DNA of 64,000 nucleotides from Helicobacter pylori Shi112 (GCF_000277405.1 NC_017741.1:496001-560000); one strand, 5' to 3'; positions 37,218 to 47,472 are shown, counted from the stretch's first letter. Made by a program: numbers and translations. Notes: generated by a model not told the origin, from the sequence alone.

Positions 37218-38744
37218 ATGGTTAATAAAGATGTGAAACAAACCACCGCTTTTGGCGCTCCCGTTTGGGATGACAACAATGTGATTACAGCTGGTCCTAG
37301 AGGTCCTGTTTTATTACAAAGCACTTGGTTTTTGGAAAAGTTAGCGGCGTTTGACAGAGAAAGGATCCCTGAAAGGGTGGTGCATGCTAAAGGAAGCGGA
37401 GCTTATGGCACTTTCACCGTGACTAAAGACATCACTAAATACACTAAAGCGAAAATTTTCTCTAAAGTGGGCAAAAAAACAGAATGCTTTTTCAGATTTT
37501 CTACTGTGGCAGGGGAAAAAGGCAGTGCGGATGCGGTGAGAGACCCTAGAGGTTTTGCGATGAAGTATTACACTGAAGAAGGTAACTGGGATTTAGTAGG
37601 GAACAACACGCCTGTTTTCTTTATCCGTGACGGGATCAAATTCCCTGATTTCATCCACACTCAAAAACGAGATCCTCAAACCAATTTGCCTAACCACGAC
37701 ATGGTATGGGATTTTTGGAGTAATGTTCCTGAAAGTTTGTATCAAGTAACATGGGTTATGAGCGATAGAGGTATTCCTAAATCTTTCCGCCACATGGATG
37801 GTTTTGGTAGCCACACTTTCAGCCTTATCAACGCAAAAGACGAACGCTTTTGGGTGAAATTCCACTTTCACACCATGCAAGGCGTTAAGCACTTGACTAA
37901 TGAAGAAGCTGCAGAAATCAGAAAGCATGATCCTGATTCCAATCAAAGGGATTTATTCAATGCGATCGCTAGAGGGGATTTCCCAAAATGGAAATTAAGC
38001 ATTCAAGTGATGCCAGAAGAAGATGCTAAAAAGTATCGATTCCATCCGTTTGATGTGACTAAAATTTGGTATCTCAAAGATTATCCATTGATGGAAGTGG
38101 GCATTGTAGAGTTGAATAAAAATCCTGAAAACTATTTCGCAGAAGTGGAGCAAGCGGCATTCGCTCCGTCTAATGTCGTTCCTGGAATTGGCTATAGCCC
38201 TGATAGGATGTTACAAGCTCGCTTGTTCTCTTATACAGACACACAACGCTACCGCTTAGGGGTTAATTATCCTCAGATACCGGTCAATAAACCAAGGTGC
38301 CCATTCCATTCTTCTAGCAGAGATGGTTACATGCAAAACGGATACTACGGCTCTTTGCAAAACTATACGCCTAGCTCATTGCCTGGCTATAAAGAAGATA
38401 AGAGCGCGAGAGATCCTAAGTTCAACTTAGCTCATATTGAAAAAGAGTTTGAAGTGTGGAATTGGGATTACAGAGCTGATGATAGCGATTACTACACCCA
38501 ACCAGGCGATTACTACCGCTCATTGCCAGCTGATGAAAAAGAAAGGTTGCATGACACTATTGGAGAGTCTTTAGCTCATGTTACCCATAAAGAAATTGTG
38601 GATAAACAATTGGAGCATTTCAAGAAAGCTGACCCCAAATACGCTGAGGGAGTTAAAAAAGCTCTTGAAAAACACCAAAAAATGATGAAAGACATGCATG
38701 ACATGCATGGAAAAGACATGCACCACATGAAAAAGAAAAAGTAA
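37218..38744 (+). CDS. katA: catalase KatA
   Basis: The 508-residue heme catalase converts hydrogen peroxide to water and oxygen. The distal His lies in [18 protein letters not shown] (about 56), the distal Asn in [11 protein letters not shown] (about 129) and the proximal heme Tyr in [14 protein letters not shown] (about 340). The C-terminal tail is unusually rich in His and Met ([13 protein letters not shown]). ATG at 37218 follows AAAGGAAAA. The gene is divergent from frpB1 across a 320-bp region and is followed by kapA. Confidence 0.97.
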   Translation: MVNKDVKQTTAFGAPVWDDNNVITAGPRGPVLLQSTWFLEKLAAFDRERIPERVVHAKGSGAYGTFTVTKDITKYTKAKIFSKVGKKTECFFRFSTVAGEKGSADAVRDPRGFAMKYYTEEGNWDLVGNNTPVFFIRDGIKFPDFIHTQKRDPQTNLPNHDMVWDFWSNVPESLYQVTWVMSDRGIPKSFRHMDGFGSHTFSLINAKDERFWVKFHFHTMQGVKHLTNEEAAEIRKHDPDSNQRDLFNAIARGDFPKWKLSIQVMPEEDAKKYRFHPFDVTKIWYLKDYPLMEVGIVELNKNPENYFAEVEQAAFAPSNVVPGIGYSPDRMLQARLFSYTDTQRYRLGVNYPQIPVNKPRCPFHSSSRDGYMQNGYYGSLQNYTPSSLPGYKEDKSARDPKFNLAHIEKEFEVWNWDYRADDSDYYTQPGDYYRSLPADEKERLHDTIGESLAHVTHKEIVDKQLEHFKKADPKYAEGVKKALEKHQKMMKDMHDMHGKDMHHMKKKK

Positions 38745-38756
38745 CCCTTTTCTTTG

Positions 38757-38790
38757 AGCGTTCTTATTTTTTAGGAATGCTTTGTCTTTC
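38757..38790 (+). terminator. terminator after katA
   Basis: AGCGTTC (38757-38763) pairs with GAATGCT (38775-38781, one G-U) and is followed by TTGTCTTTC. It lies 13 bases beyond the katA stop. Confidence 0.5.
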
Positions 38791-38894
38791 AAAATTTAGG
38801 TTTTTGGATACTTATCAATCCTTTAGGGTTGGTGGTGTGTCCTACTTTTTCATTCATTCAACGAATTTAAAAATTACAATAAAGAGTTATACCT

Positions 38895-39770
38895 ATGAAA
38901 CGAAGGGATTTTATTAAAACGACTGCTTTAGGCGCTACAAGTGCTGTTTTAGGAGCACAGATTTTGCAGGCAGAAGAAAGCAAAGGGAGTGTTGCAAAAT
39001 ATAAAATAGAAGCTCAATACAGCATTGATTTTGATTCTGCAGAACACACTTCACTTTTCATTCCCATGCCGAGTGTTGTAGCGAGCAATGTGCATTTACA
39101 AGGCAATCATGCTAGCTATAAAAGCATGCTCAATTTTGGAGTGCCTTATTTGCAAGTGGATTTTTTAAAAAGCGCTCAAAAAAAGCAAGTCCATTTGTCT
39201 TATGAGATCGCTAGCTATCAATTGAATGAGCGTTTGTTTGAAACGAGCGATTTTGTAGCAATGGGGCGTTATGAAAGAGACGATGCGAGCGTGGCTAACA
39301 TTGCCAACCAGCTCAAGGGAACAACCCCTAAAGAAAGCGTTCGTAATTTTTATGCGTTCATCAAGCATGAGATGCCTAAAAGACAGAAGGCTTTAGAGGG
39401 TAAAGAAAATTTGCCTAAGCGAGAGAGTTTGCCTTGGTTTGCAACCATTTCAAAAGAGAGCATGTTTGTGTCCTTATGCCATGCGTGTGGGATTAAAAGC
39501 GCTGAAGTGCAAGGCTTGAAATTGGCTCAAAACAGCGTGGTGAAAAACGCTTCTAAGGTAGAAGTGTATTTGAAAGATTCATTTCTAGCGTTTGATTTTC
39601 AAAATAATCACAAGGAAGTTTTTATCCCGTTGAATCGTCATAAAGACATGCAGTTAGATTCTGCTTTATTGGCGACTTTTGGCGATGCCTTTGCCCTTGT
39701 AGATGGTAGGGACTTAGGCAATTACGAGAGCAAACTTTTTGAAAAAAGAGTGTCCTATACGATTGTCTAA
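38895..39770 (+). CDS. kapA: catalase-associated protein KapA
   Basis: The 291-residue precursor starts with a twin-arginine signal (KRRDFIKTTALGATSAVLGAQILQA), so it is exported folded to the periplasm. The mature part resembles a transglutaminase-like fold (YAFIKHEMP..., then FVSLCHACGIKSAEVQGL, with a cysteine at the expected site). KapA is known to be needed for resistance to high hydrogen peroxide together with KatA and to interact with it. ATG at 38895 follows AAAGAG. Confidence 0.92.
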   Translation: MKRRDFIKTTALGATSAVLGAQILQAEESKGSVAKYKIEAQYSIDFDSAEHTSLFIPMPSVVASNVHLQGNHASYKSMLNFGVPYLQVDFLKSAQKKQVHLSYEIASYQLNERLFETSDFVAMGRYERDDASVANIANQLKGTTPKESVRNFYAFIKHEMPKRQKALEGKENLPKRESLPWFATISKESMFVSLCHACGIKSAEVQGLKLAQNSVVKNASKVEVYLKDSFLAFDFQNNHKEVFIPLNRHKDMQLDSALLATFGDAFALVDGRDLGNYESKLFEKRVSYTIV

Positions 39771-39850
39771 AGGCATGAAATTTAGGAATATTCCTTGATA
39801 GTGAGCTTTCCTTTTTAAGGAGAGCAAAAAGGGTTTAAAGGGTTGTCTTT

Positions 39851-40066
39851 ATGCGAGAATTTTTTAAGAAACTTGGCACAGAATACGCTTCTAAGCTGTT
39901 TTTGGTTTATTGGCTTAGGTGGATGTTGAGCGCGTTGGTGATGCTGCCTTTTATGGAGATTTTCTATTATTTCAATTTTCCGTTGTGGCTCAATCTTTTC
40001 TTGGGGCAAACCATTGGAGCGGTGATTTTTTTCAAGCTGGATAAGTTGATTTTTTCTAAAAAATGA
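39851..40066 (+). CDS. small conserved membrane protein
   Basis: The 71-residue protein has two hydrophobic segments (FLVYWLRWMLSALVMLPFMEI and LWLNLFLGQTIGAVIFF) between basic ends. It lies downstream of kapA on the same strand; AAAGGG precedes the ATG. I recognise no family beyond conservation in Helicobacter (HP0873-like). Confidence 0.6.
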   Translation: MREFFKKLGTEYASKLFLVYWLRWMLSALVMLPFMEIFYYFNFPLWLNLFLGQTIGAVIFFKLDKLIFSKK

Positions 40067-40123
40067 TTTTTACAAGCTTAAAAAGCCACTAAGCTTTTCT
40101 CACTCTTAAGCTTTTGTATTTTC

Positions 40124-40453
40124 CTAAGCTTTTTTGAGGAATTCAGATTTTAAAGACAGACTCTGCCCTTCCACTTTACAATCCACATTGTGATCGCCAT
40201 TGACAAGCTTGATATTTTTGATTTTGGTGCCTTTTTTAAGCGCTAAAGATGAACCTTTAACCTTTAAATCCTTGATGAGAATGACCGAGTCCCCATTTTG
40301 TAAAAGATTGTTATGGCAATCTTTAACGATCAATTCTTCATCATTAGCTTCATTTTCATTCCATTCATGCAAACAGCTAGAGCAAACCAATTGCACGCCA
40401 TCATGGTAGGTGTAGGCGTCGTTGCATTTAGGGCATGGGGGCAAATCTTGCAT
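40124..40453 (-). CDS. phnA: PhnA/YjdM family zinc-ribbon protein
   Basis: The 109-residue protein has an N-terminal zinc ribbon ([10 protein letters not shown]...CSSC) and the PhnA domain [29 protein letters not shown]. The sequence is close along its whole length to E. coli PhnA as I remember it. Despite the old name, it is not proven to act in phosphonate use. ATG at 40453. It is convergent with the small membrane protein gene. Confidence 0.88.
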   Translation of the reverse strand: MQDLPPCPKCNDAYTYHDGVQLVCSSCLHEWNENEANDEELIVKDCHNNLLQNGDSVILIKDLKVKGSSLALKKGTKIKNIKLVNGDHNVDCKVEGQSLSLKSEFLKKA

Positions 40454-40804
40454 GATAATTATCCTTATTGTGGTATCAGTATGACGATATTACCTAAAGT
40501 AAGGTTATAAAACGCTTTATTTTGATAAGTATCAACCCCATAAGATCGCATGACGAAAAAATATCACCTGCTTAGTGCAAGCTATTTAATATTTTAAAAA
40601 ATTCTTTTAGTATTTTTAATGCCATCAATTTAAGTTTTTTCTGGTTAGTATTCAAAAAGCTCTTTTTAGAAATAGGTTACTAAAAGTTACTAATAAGTTA
40701 AAATTCGTTAAAATAATCATAATAATTAAAGATTTTAACCACTATTGTAGAAAAATAACAAGAGGGTTTGTAAAAACTCCCATTAAAAACAAGGAGCAAA
40801 AAAG
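40454..40804. other. 350-bp region between phnA and cdh
   Basis: Divergent promoter region, very AT-rich. It contains short direct repeats of GTTACTA (near 40675-40693) and an imperfect palindrome AATAATCATAATAATTA near 40710 that only partly resembles a Fur box. I see no gene. Confidence 0.35.
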
Positions 40805-41539
40805 ATGAAAAAAGCGGGCTTTCTTTTTTTAGCGATGATAGCTATCGTTGTGATGAGTTTAAACGCTAAAGATCCGAATGTGTTGCGTAAGATTGTTTTT
40901 GAGAAATGTTTGCCTAATTATGAGAAAAATCAGAATCCTTCGCCATGCATAGAAGTCAAACCCGATGCCGGCTATGTGGTTTTAAAAGATATTAACGGCC
41001 CGTTGCAGTATTTGTTGATGCCAACAACTCACATTAGCGGTATTGAAAGCCCTTTGTTGCTTGATCCTTCCACGCCTAACTTTTTTTATTTGTCCTGGCA
41101 AGTGCGTGATTTTATGAGCAAAAAATACGCCAAACCCATTCCTGATAGCGCGATCTCTTTGACGATTAACTCTCATAAGGGGCGATCGCAAAACCATTTT
41201 CACATCCATATCTCTTGCATTAGCCTTGAAGCGCGCAAACAGCTGGATAATAATCTAAAAAAAATCAACAGCCGTTGGTCGCCATTATCAGGTGGCTTGA
41301 ACGGGCATAAATATCTGGCGCGTCGGGTAACAGAAAGCGAATTGGCGCAAAAAAGCCCCTTTATCATGCTTACCAAAGAAGTGCCTAATGCACGCAAACG
41401 CATGGGAGACTATGGCTTGGCGGTGGTGCAACAAAGCGATAACTCCTTTGTCTTGTTAGCGACACGATTTAACCCATTGACTTCCAATCGCGCTTCAGCC
41501 GAAGAGATTCAAGATCATGAATGCGCGATTTTGCGTTAA
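40805..41539 (+). CDS. cdh: CDP-diacylglycerol pyrophosphatase
   Basis: The 244-residue membrane-anchored enzyme hydrolyses CDP-diacylglycerol to CMP and phosphatidate. It has one N-terminal membrane segment and the HIT-like motif [10 protein letters not shown] at about 134-143. The sequence follows E. coli Cdh closely ([50 protein letters not shown]). The second half of the gene is richer in GC and enterobacterial codons (CGT, CGC, CTG-like) than its neighbours, suggesting transfer. ATG at 40805 follows AAGGAG. Confidence 0.9.
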   Translation: MKKAGFLFLAMIAIVVMSLNAKDPNVLRKIVFEKCLPNYEKNQNPSPCIEVKPDAGYVVLKDINGPLQYLLMPTTHISGIESPLLLDPSTPNFFYLSWQVRDFMSKKYAKPIPDSAISLTINSHKGRSQNHFHIHISCISLEARKQLDNNLKKINSRWSPLSGGLNGHKYLARRVTESELAQKSPFIMLTKEVPNARKRMGDYGLAVVQQSDNSFVLLATRFNPLTSNRASAEEIQDHECAILR

Positions 41540-41684
41540 GTTAGATTCTTAAATTTGAGCGGCAACTTTTAAAAAGCGTTATGGGGGTAGTGTTACCAAA
41601 ACCCCCTATTTTTTGTGAATTTGACTGATCTTTTTGATTAACAAAACTTAAAATCCGCAATCAATCATTCTAAAAAGCTATTTA

Positions 41685-41698
41685 GGAACAACTTTTGC
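41685..41698 (+). promoter_or_regulatory. sigma54 (RpoN) promoter of flgE
   Basis: GGAACAACTTTTGC has the invariant GG and GC separated by exactly ten bases and resembles TGGCAC-N5-TTGC. It lies 44 bases before the flgE ATG. flgE is a known RpoN-class flagellar gene. Confidence 0.8.
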
Positions 41699-41741
41699 TT
41701 TATTTTGCATAGATTGAATTTCTTTAAATTAAAGGATAACC

Positions 41742-43898
41742 ATGCTTAGGTCTTTATGGTCTGGTGTCAATGGGATGCAAGCCCACCAAATCGCTTTGGA
41801 TATTGAGAGTAATAATATTGCGAATGTGAATACCACTGGTTTTAAATATTCTAGGGCTTCTTTTGTGGATATGCTCTCTCAAGTCAAACTCATCGCTACC
41901 GCACCCTATAAAAACGGGTTAGCAGGGCAGAATGACTTTTCTGTGGGGCTTGGGGTAGGCGTGGATGCGACGACTAAAATCTTTTCACAAGGCAATATCC
42001 AAAACACAGATGTCAAAACCGATCTAGCGATTCAAGGCGATGGCTTTTTTATCATTAGCCCTGATAGGGGGATCACGCGCAATTTCACTAGAGATGGGGA
42101 GTTCCTTTTTGACTCGCAAGGGAGTTTGGTTACCACCGGCGGGCTTGTGGTGCAAGGGTGGGTGCGAAACGGGAGCGATACCGGCAATAAAGGGAGCGAT
42201 ACGGACGCTTTAAAAGTGGATAACACCGGCCCTTTAGAAAACATTAGAATTGATCCAGGAATGGTGATGCCAGCCAGAGCGAGTAACCGCATTTCTATGA
42301 GAGCGAATTTAAACGCTGGAAGGCATGCGGATCAAACAGCGGCGATATTTGCTTTGGATTCTTCAGCCAAAACCCCTTCAGATGGCATTAATCCGGTGTA
42401 TGATTCAAGCACGAATCTAACTCAAGTCGCCGAAGACATGGGATCTTTATACAATGAAGATGGCGACGCTCTTTTATTGAATGAAAATCAAGGGATTTGG
42501 GTGAGTTATAAGAGCGCAAAAATGGTCAAAGACATCCTCCCTTCTGCAGAAAACAGCACGCTTGAATTGAATGGGGTTAAGATTTCTTTCACGAACGATT
42601 CAGCGGTTAGCAGGACTTCAAGCCTAGTGGCAGCCAAAAATGCGATCAATGCGGTCAAAAGCCAAACAGGCATTGAAGCTTATTTGGACGGCAAGCAATT
42701 GCGTTTGGAAAACACCAATGAATTAGACGGCGATGAAAAGCTTAAAAACATTGTGGTTACTCAAGCCGGAACCGGGGCGTTCGCTAATTTTTTAGACGGC
42801 GATAAAGATGTAACGGCTTTCAAATACAGCTACACGCATTCTATCAGCCCTAATGCGGATATTGGGCAGTTTAGGACCACTGAAGACTTGCGCGCATTAA
42901 TCCAGCATGACGCTAATATCGTTAAAGATCCTAGTTTAGCGGACAATTACCAGGACTCAGCCGCTTCTATAGGGGTTAGCGTCAATCAATACGGCATGTT
43001 TGAAATCAATAACAAAGATAATAAAAATGTCATTAAAGAAAATCTCAATATCTTTGTGAGCGGGTATTCTTCAGACAGCGTAACGAACAATGTTTTGTTT
43101 AAAAATGCGATGAAAGGGCTTAATACCGCCTCTTTAATTGAAGGGGGAGCGTCAGCGAGCAGTTCTAAATTCACCCACGCAACCCATGCGACAAGCATTG
43201 ATGTGATAGACAGCTTAGGCACTAAACACGCCATGCGCATTGAGTTTTATAGGAGTGGGGGAGCGGAATGGAATTTCAGGGTGATCGTGCCTGAGCCTGG
43301 GGAATTAGTAGGGGGGTCAGCGGCTAGGCCTAATGTGTTTGAAGGAGGCCGTTTGCGCTTCAATAATGACGGATCGCTTGCAGGCATGAACCCGCCTCTT
43401 TTGCAATTTGACCCTAAAAATGGCGCTGATGCCCCCCAACGCATCAATTTAGCTTTTGGTTCTTCAGGGAGCTTTGATGGGCTAACGAGCGTGGATAAGA
43501 TTTCTGAAACTTATGCGATCGAGCAAAACGGCTATCAAGCGGGCGATTTGATGGATGTCCGCTTTGATTCAGACGGGGTGCTTTTAGGGGCGTTCAGTAA
43601 TGGCAGGACTTTAGCGCTCGCGCAAGTGGCTTTAGCGAATTTCGCTAACGATGCGGGCTTACAGGCTTTAGGCGGGAATGTCTTTTCTCAAACCGGAAAC
43701 TCAGGGCAAGCCTTAATCGGTGCGGCTAATACGGGGCGTAGGGGTTCGATTTCAGGATCTAAACTGGAGTCTAGTAATGTGGATTTGAGCCGGAGTTTAA
43801 CGAATTTGATTGTGGTTCAAAGGGGGTTTCAAGCGAACTCTAAAGCGGTAACCACATCCGATCAAATCCTTAACACCCTATTGAATCTGAAGCAATAA
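41742..43898 (+). CDS. flgE: flagellar hook protein FlgE
   Basis: The 718-residue hook subunit is exported through the flagellar type III apparatus. The N-terminal flagellar rod motif (SGVNGMQAHQIALDIESNNIANVNTTGFK) and the C-terminal coiled region (SSNVDLSRSLTNLIVVQRG, then ANSKAVTTSDQILNTLLNL) form the D0 core. The middle domains are large, as in epsilonproteobacterial hooks. ATG at 41742 follows AAAGGA; the sigma54 promoter is just upstream. It is isolated from other flagellar genes, as usual in H. pylori. Confidence 0.96.
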   Translation: MLRSLWSGVNGMQAHQIALDIESNNIANVNTTGFKYSRASFVDMLSQVKLIATAPYKNGLAGQNDFSVGLGVGVDATTKIFSQGNIQNTDVKTDLAIQGDGFFIISPDRGITRNFTRDGEFLFDSQGSLVTTGGLVVQGWVRNGSDTGNKGSDTDALKVDNTGPLENIRIDPGMVMPARASNRISMRANLNAGRHADQTAAIFALDSSAKTPSDGINPVYDSSTNLTQVAEDMGSLYNEDGDALLLNENQGIWVSYKSAKMVKDILPSAENSTLELNGVKISFTNDSAVSRTSSLVAAKNAINAVKSQTGIEAYLDGKQLRLENTNELDGDEKLKNIVVTQAGTGAFANFLDGDKDVTAFKYSYTHSISPNADIGQFRTTEDLRALIQHDANIVKDPSLADNYQDSAASIGVSVNQYGMFEINNKDNKNVIKENLNIFVSGYSSDSVTNNVLFKNAMKGLNTASLIEGGASASSSKFTHATHATSIDVIDSLGTKHAMRIEFYRSGGAEWNFRVIVPEPGELVGGSAARPNVFEGGRLRFNNDGSLAGMNPPLLQFDPKNGADAPQRINLAFGSSGSFDGLTSVDKISETYAIEQNGYQAGDLMDVRFDSDGVLLGAFSNGRTLALAQVALANFANDAGLQALGGNVFSQTGNSGQALIGAANTGRRGSISGSKLESSNVDLSRSLTNLIVVQRGFQANSKAVTTSDQILNTLLNLKQ

Positions 43899-43921
43899 AC
43901 TAAAAGATTACTCTAATACAA

Positions 43922-43927
43922 TATAAT
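43922..43927 (+). promoter_or_regulatory. -10 box of hypA
   Basis: TATAAT in CAATATAATAGGGGC, 30 bases upstream of the hypA ATG. Confidence 0.55.
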
Positions 43928-43956
43928 AGGGGCTAATTTAAAGATTAAGGTTTAGT

Positions 43957-44310
43957 ATGCATGAATACTCGGTCGTTTCTTCTTTAATCGCTCTTTGCGA
44001 AGAGCATGCGAAGAAAAATCAAGCCCATAAGATTGAAAGAGTTGTGGTCGGTATTGGTGAAAGAAGCGCTATGGATAAGAGCTTGTTTGTGAGCGCGTTT
44101 GAGACTTTTAGAGAAGAATCTTTGGTGTGTAAAGACGCTATTTTAGACATTGTGGATGAAAAGGTTGAATTAGAATGCAAGGATTGTTCGCATGTTTTTA
44201 AGCCTAACGCGCTAGATTATGGGGCGTGTGAGAAATGCCACAGCAAGAATGTCGTTATCACTCAAGGCAATGAAATGCGTTTGTTGTCTTTGGAAATGTT
44301 AGCGGAATAA
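43957..44310 (+). CDS. hypA: nickel metallochaperone HypA
   Basis: The 117-residue protein delivers nickel to hydrogenase and, in H. pylori, to urease. It begins MHE, which provides the N-terminal amine and His2 nickel ligands, and has the zinc site C-x2-C...C-x2-C (CKDC at about 74 and CEKC at about 91). ATG at 43957 follows AAGG. A coiled-coil gene and lpxB follow closely on the same strand. Confidence 0.96.
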   Translation: MHEYSVVSSLIALCEEHAKKNQAHKIERVVVGIGERSAMDKSLFVSAFETFREESLVCKDAILDIVDEKVELECKDCSHVFKPNALDYGACEKCHSKNVVITQGNEMRLLSLEMLAE

Positions 44311-44313
44311 CCG

Positions 44314-44775
44314 ATGCAAGAAGAATTGAACGCTTACCAGCAAGAAATTAAAGACACTAGAGAAGTTTTAAAAAAAATCCGTTTGGAATTGAAGCAAGTC
44401 CAAGAAATCTTGCGTAAGAAAAAGAGCGCTTTAAAAGGTTTGAAGCAAGAAATCTATCAAAAAAAATTAGAAAAAGAAAACTCCCGCTTAAACAAAGAAA
44501 CACAAAATACACAAGAGGATGTGATTTTCCCTAAAGCCCTTGAAGAAGTGGAGATTTACACTAAGGATAATCAAGTTATAATAGCAAAACCAAGCAAGCG
44601 CGTGTTTGATGAAGGGCTTTATTTGCAATACCGCAGCGTTTTGCGCGAAAACAGGTTTTTAAAAAACCATCTCTCTAAAAAAGACTTTGAAAATTCGTTA
44701 CTCAAAATTGAATTAAGGGATTTGCATAAAGAAATCAAGCTTTATCAAGTCCAAAACCTTTTGAAAGACAAATAA
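44314..44775 (+). CDS. coiled-coil protein of unknown function
   Basis: The 153-residue protein is dominated by a charged heptad-rich coiled coil (about 5-75) with a second helix at the end. It starts three bases after the hypA stop, and its own TAA overlaps the ATG of lpxB (TAATG), so it is translated within a hypA-lpxB transcript. I recognise no family beyond Helicobacter conservation. Confidence 0.65.
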   Translation: MQEELNAYQQEIKDTREVLKKIRLELKQVQEILRKKKSALKGLKQEIYQKKLEKENSRLNKETQNTQEDVIFPKALEEVEIYTKDNQVIIAKPSKRVFDEGLYLQYRSVLRENRFLKNHLSKKDFENSLLKIELRDLHKEIKLYQVQNLLKDK

Positions 44776-45857
44776 TGCCCACGATTTTAGTGAGCGCTTT
44801 AGAAGCGAGCTCTAATGTGCATTTAGAGGAATTACGCCGCAATTTGCCTAAAGATTATCGTTTTATTGGCGTGTTTGAAGGCAAAGAGGCGCTCTATAGC
44901 CCTAGGGAATTTTCTATCATGGGTTTTAGAGATGTGATAGGCCGTTTAGGGTTTTTACTCAAAGCCCATAAGGAAATGGTCCAATTAGCCAAACAAGCGG
45001 ATATGGTGCTTTTAATGGATTCTTCTTCTTTCAATATCCCCCTAGCCAAAAAAATCAAAAAACAAGATCCGCATAAAAAAATCATGTATTATATTTTACC
45101 GCAAGTTTGGGCATGGAAAAAATGGCGCGCTAAAAGCCTTGAAAAATACTGCGATTTTTTGGGAGCGATTTTGCCTTTTGAAGTGGGCTATTACCAAAAA
45201 AAAGCCCAATATGTAGGACACCCTTTATTAGATGAAATTAAATACTATAAAAAAGATATTAAGGGCGAAACTCTAGTGTTCATGCCAGGAAGCCGAAAAA
45301 GTGAAATCGCTAAAATATTCCCTTTGTTTGTCAAAGTGGCTCAAATTTTAGAACAAAACGAAGGGTTTAAAAGGCGTGTGTTGGTGGTGCCGAGTTTCTT
45401 TAAGGGGTTGGATTTGAAAGCTCTTTATGGGGAAGACATTAAATTATTTGAAATTTCTTATGATGCGCATAAGAGTTTGTTTGAAGCGGAATTTGCGTTC
45501 ATTTGCAGCGGCACAGCGACTTTAGAGGCCGCTTTGATTGGCACGCCTTTTGTGTTGGCGTATAGGGCTAAAACGATGGATTTTTTGATCGCTAGAATGT
45601 TTGTCAATTTGCATTATATAGGTTTAGCGAATATCTTTTATAACGCCTTAAACAATGAGACTCCAGGGCTTGGGGAGAGCCAATTACACCCGGAATTGAT
45701 CCAGCATTTTTTGAGCGTAGAGGGTTTGTTAAAAGCGTATGAAGAAATGGATAGAGAGCGCTATTTTAAAGAAAGTTTGAGATTAAGGGAATATTTGGCT
45801 AGTGGGAGCGCGAGAAAAATCGCTAATGGAATGGCTTTTTTGCTGAATTTAACTTAA
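44775..45857 (+). CDS. lpxB: lipid A disaccharide synthase
   Basis: The 360-residue GT19 glycosyltransferase condenses UDP-2,3-diacylglucosamine with lipid X. Its motifs are ALEASSNVH at the N-terminus, MGFRDVIGRLGFLLK, YILPQVWAWKKWR, VGHPLLD, FMPGSRKSEI and FICSGTATLEAALIGTPFVLAYR. Peripheral membrane enzyme of lipid A synthesis. The ATG overlaps the upstream stop. Confidence 0.95.
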   Translation: MPTILVSALEASSNVHLEELRRNLPKDYRFIGVFEGKEALYSPREFSIMGFRDVIGRLGFLLKAHKEMVQLAKQADMVLLMDSSSFNIPLAKKIKKQDPHKKIMYYILPQVWAWKKWRAKSLEKYCDFLGAILPFEVGYYQKKAQYVGHPLLDEIKYYKKDIKGETLVFMPGSRKSEIAKIFPLFVKVAQILEQNEGFKRRVLVVPSFFKGLDLKALYGEDIKLFEISYDAHKSLFEAEFAFICSGTATLEAALIGTPFVLAYRAKTMDFLIARMFVNLHYIGLANIFYNALNNETPGLGESQLHPELIQHFLSVEGLLKAYEEMDRERYFKESLRLREYLASGSARKIANGMAFLLNLT

Positions 45858-45864
45858 TTTTTAC

Positions 45865-45870
45865 TATAAT
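45865..45870 (+). promoter_or_regulatory. -10 box of greA
   Basis: TATAAT in TTACTATAATCTC, 28 bases before the greA ATG, which has AGGAGATTAA as ribosome binding site. Confidence 0.6.
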
Positions 45871-45897
45871 CTCTACTGAATAAGCTTAGGAGATTAA

Positions 45898-46392
45898 ATG
45901 AACAAAGAACCTATGAGTATGCATGGATACAATAAAATTTGCGCGGAATTGAAGCAATTAAAAGAGGTGGAACGGCCTAATATTGTGAAAGAAATTGATA
46001 TTGCTAGAGGGCATGGGGACTTGAAAGAAAACGCTGAATACCATGCTGCTAAAGAAAAGCAACGCTTCATTGAAGCGAGAATTGTGGATTTAAGCGAAAT
46101 TATCGCTAACGCTCAAGTGATTGACCCAAGCGTTTTAGCCCATAATAAAGTGAGTTTTGGCAGCACGATTAAAATCCTTAATTTAGATAACGATAAAGAG
46201 TTTTCTTATACGATAGTAGGGAGCGTGGAGAGCGATCCGTCTAAAGGGTTAATCTCTTTTGGTTCGCCGATCGCTAAGAGCTTGATAGGTAAGAGCAAGG
46301 GCGATGCGGTGAGCATTCAATTGCCTAATGGTGAGAGCGATTTTGAAATTTTAGACATTTATTATAAAGAGATTTGTTTTGATGAAAATTAA
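45898..46392 (+). CDS. greA: transcription elongation factor GreA
   Basis: The 164-residue factor rescues backtracked RNA polymerase. The N-terminal coiled coil carries [21 protein letters not shown], the acidic tip that enters the secondary channel, and the C-terminal FKBP-like domain includes [20 protein letters not shown]. Its stop overlaps the start of dut by 11 bases. A promoter lies directly upstream. Confidence 0.96.
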   Translation: MNKEPMSMHGYNKICAELKQLKEVERPNIVKEIDIARGHGDLKENAEYHAAKEKQRFIEARIVDLSEIIANAQVIDPSVLAHNKVSFGSTIKILNLDNDKEFSYTIVGSVESDPSKGLISFGSPIAKSLIGKSKGDAVSIQLPNGESDFEILDIYYKEICFDEN

Positions 46393-46819
46393 AATCCAAA
46401 AAATCCACCCAAACGCCCTTATCCCTAAATACCAAACTGAGGGTTCTTCAGGCTTTGATTTGCATGCTGTAGAAGAAGTAATGATCAAACCTCATAGCGT
46501 GGGCTTGGTGAAAATAGGGATTTGTTTATCTTTAGAAGTGGGGTATGAATTGCAAGTGCGCACCCGTAGCGGTTTGGCTTTGAATCATCAGGTGGTGGTG
46601 TTAAATTCTCCTGGCACGGTGGATAATGATTATAGGGGCGAAATTAAGGTCATTTTAGCGAATTTGAGCGATAAAGATTTTAAGGTTCAAGTAGGGGATA
46701 GGATCGCTCAAGGGGTGGTTCAAAAAACTTATAAAGCCGAATTTATAGAGTGCGAACAATTAGATGAAACTTCAAGGGGTAGCGGGGGCTTTGGCAGCAC
46801 AGGAGTGAGTAAGGCATGA
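46382..46819 (+). CDS. dut: dUTP pyrophosphatase
   Basis: The 145-residue trimeric enzyme hydrolyses dUTP. The five conserved motifs are visible: [37 protein letters not shown] and [10 protein letters not shown]. The ATG at 46382 is preferred over the TTG three bases earlier. It overlaps greA by 11 bases upstream, and its TGA overlaps the next ATG (ATGA), so this is a tight operon. Confidence 0.96.
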   Translation: MKIKIQKIHPNALIPKYQTEGSSGFDLHAVEEVMIKPHSVGLVKIGICLSLEVGYELQVRTRSGLALNHQVVVLNSPGTVDNDYRGEIKVILANLSDKDFKVQVGDRIAQGVVQKTYKAEFIECEQLDETSRGSGGFGSTGVSKA

Positions 46820-47472
46820 GTATTAAGGAAAATTTAGAGCAAGTTAAAAACGAATTTAAAAGCGATGAAAAGCTTTTAGAAGGGGCGTTTAGATTAGAAA
46901 AGTTTTTCAAACGCTACAAGTGGGTGTTGTTGTTTATCGTGGTGGCTTTTATCGCTTATTTAGGGGATACAAAATTACAAGATTATAAGCATGAGCAAAC
47001 TAGAGAGCGGATCACTCAAATTTATAATGAAGTGCTAGAGAGTCCTAATAATATAGCCTTGCAAAAAAGATTGAAAGAAGTCGCCCCAGAGTTGTATGAC
47101 TTGTATCAGTTCGCCAGAGCGAGTGAGAGAAACGATGCAAACGAGTTTAAAAGGCTTTCGCAATCTTCTAATGAAGTCGTTAAAGCGTTTGCCAAATATT
47201 CTTACGCATCGCTCTCTAGAGATAAAAACTTGCTTGAAAAAAGCCCCATTCTTAAAGAAATGAGCGCTTTACAAGAAGTGAATTTGTTGTATGAAGAAAA
47301 TTCTAAAGACGCGATCATAAAAGCGCATCAAAGTTTATCAACTATCCCTATAAGTTCTTCACTCTATGCTATAATCTCTGTTTTAAAACATTATGGAATG
47401 TTAGAAGATATTCAACAAAACCCTTCCAAACCAACCAATCTAAAAAAAGAAACCATTCAAGGAACGCATTGA
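46816..47472 (+). CDS. membrane-anchored TPR-like conserved protein
   Basis: The 218-residue protein has a charged N-terminal helix, one membrane segment ([15 protein letters not shown], about 36-50) and a helical periplasmic domain with repeat-like hairpins, resembling YfgM/TPR_21-type proteins. It overlaps dut by 4 bases and is followed five bases later by a lipoprotein gene. Together they recall the yfgM-bamB pair, since the next protein has a beta-propeller character. The function is inferred only. Confidence 0.6.
   Translation: MSIKENLEQVKNEFKSDEKLLEGAFRLEKFFKRYKWVLLFIVVAFIAYLGDTKLQDYKHEQTRERITQIYNEVLESPNNIALQKRLKEVAPELYDLYQFARASERNDANEFKRLSQSSNEVVKAFAKYSYASLSRDKNLLEKSPILKEMSALQEVNLLYEENSKDAIIKAHQSLSTIPISSSLYAIISVLKHYGMLEDIQQNPSKPTNLKKETIQGTH

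Noticed and set aside
40708-40726. Possible Fur box upstream of cdh
   Set aside because: The palindrome is imperfect (several mismatches to TAATAATnATTATTA), and no iron link to cdh is known.
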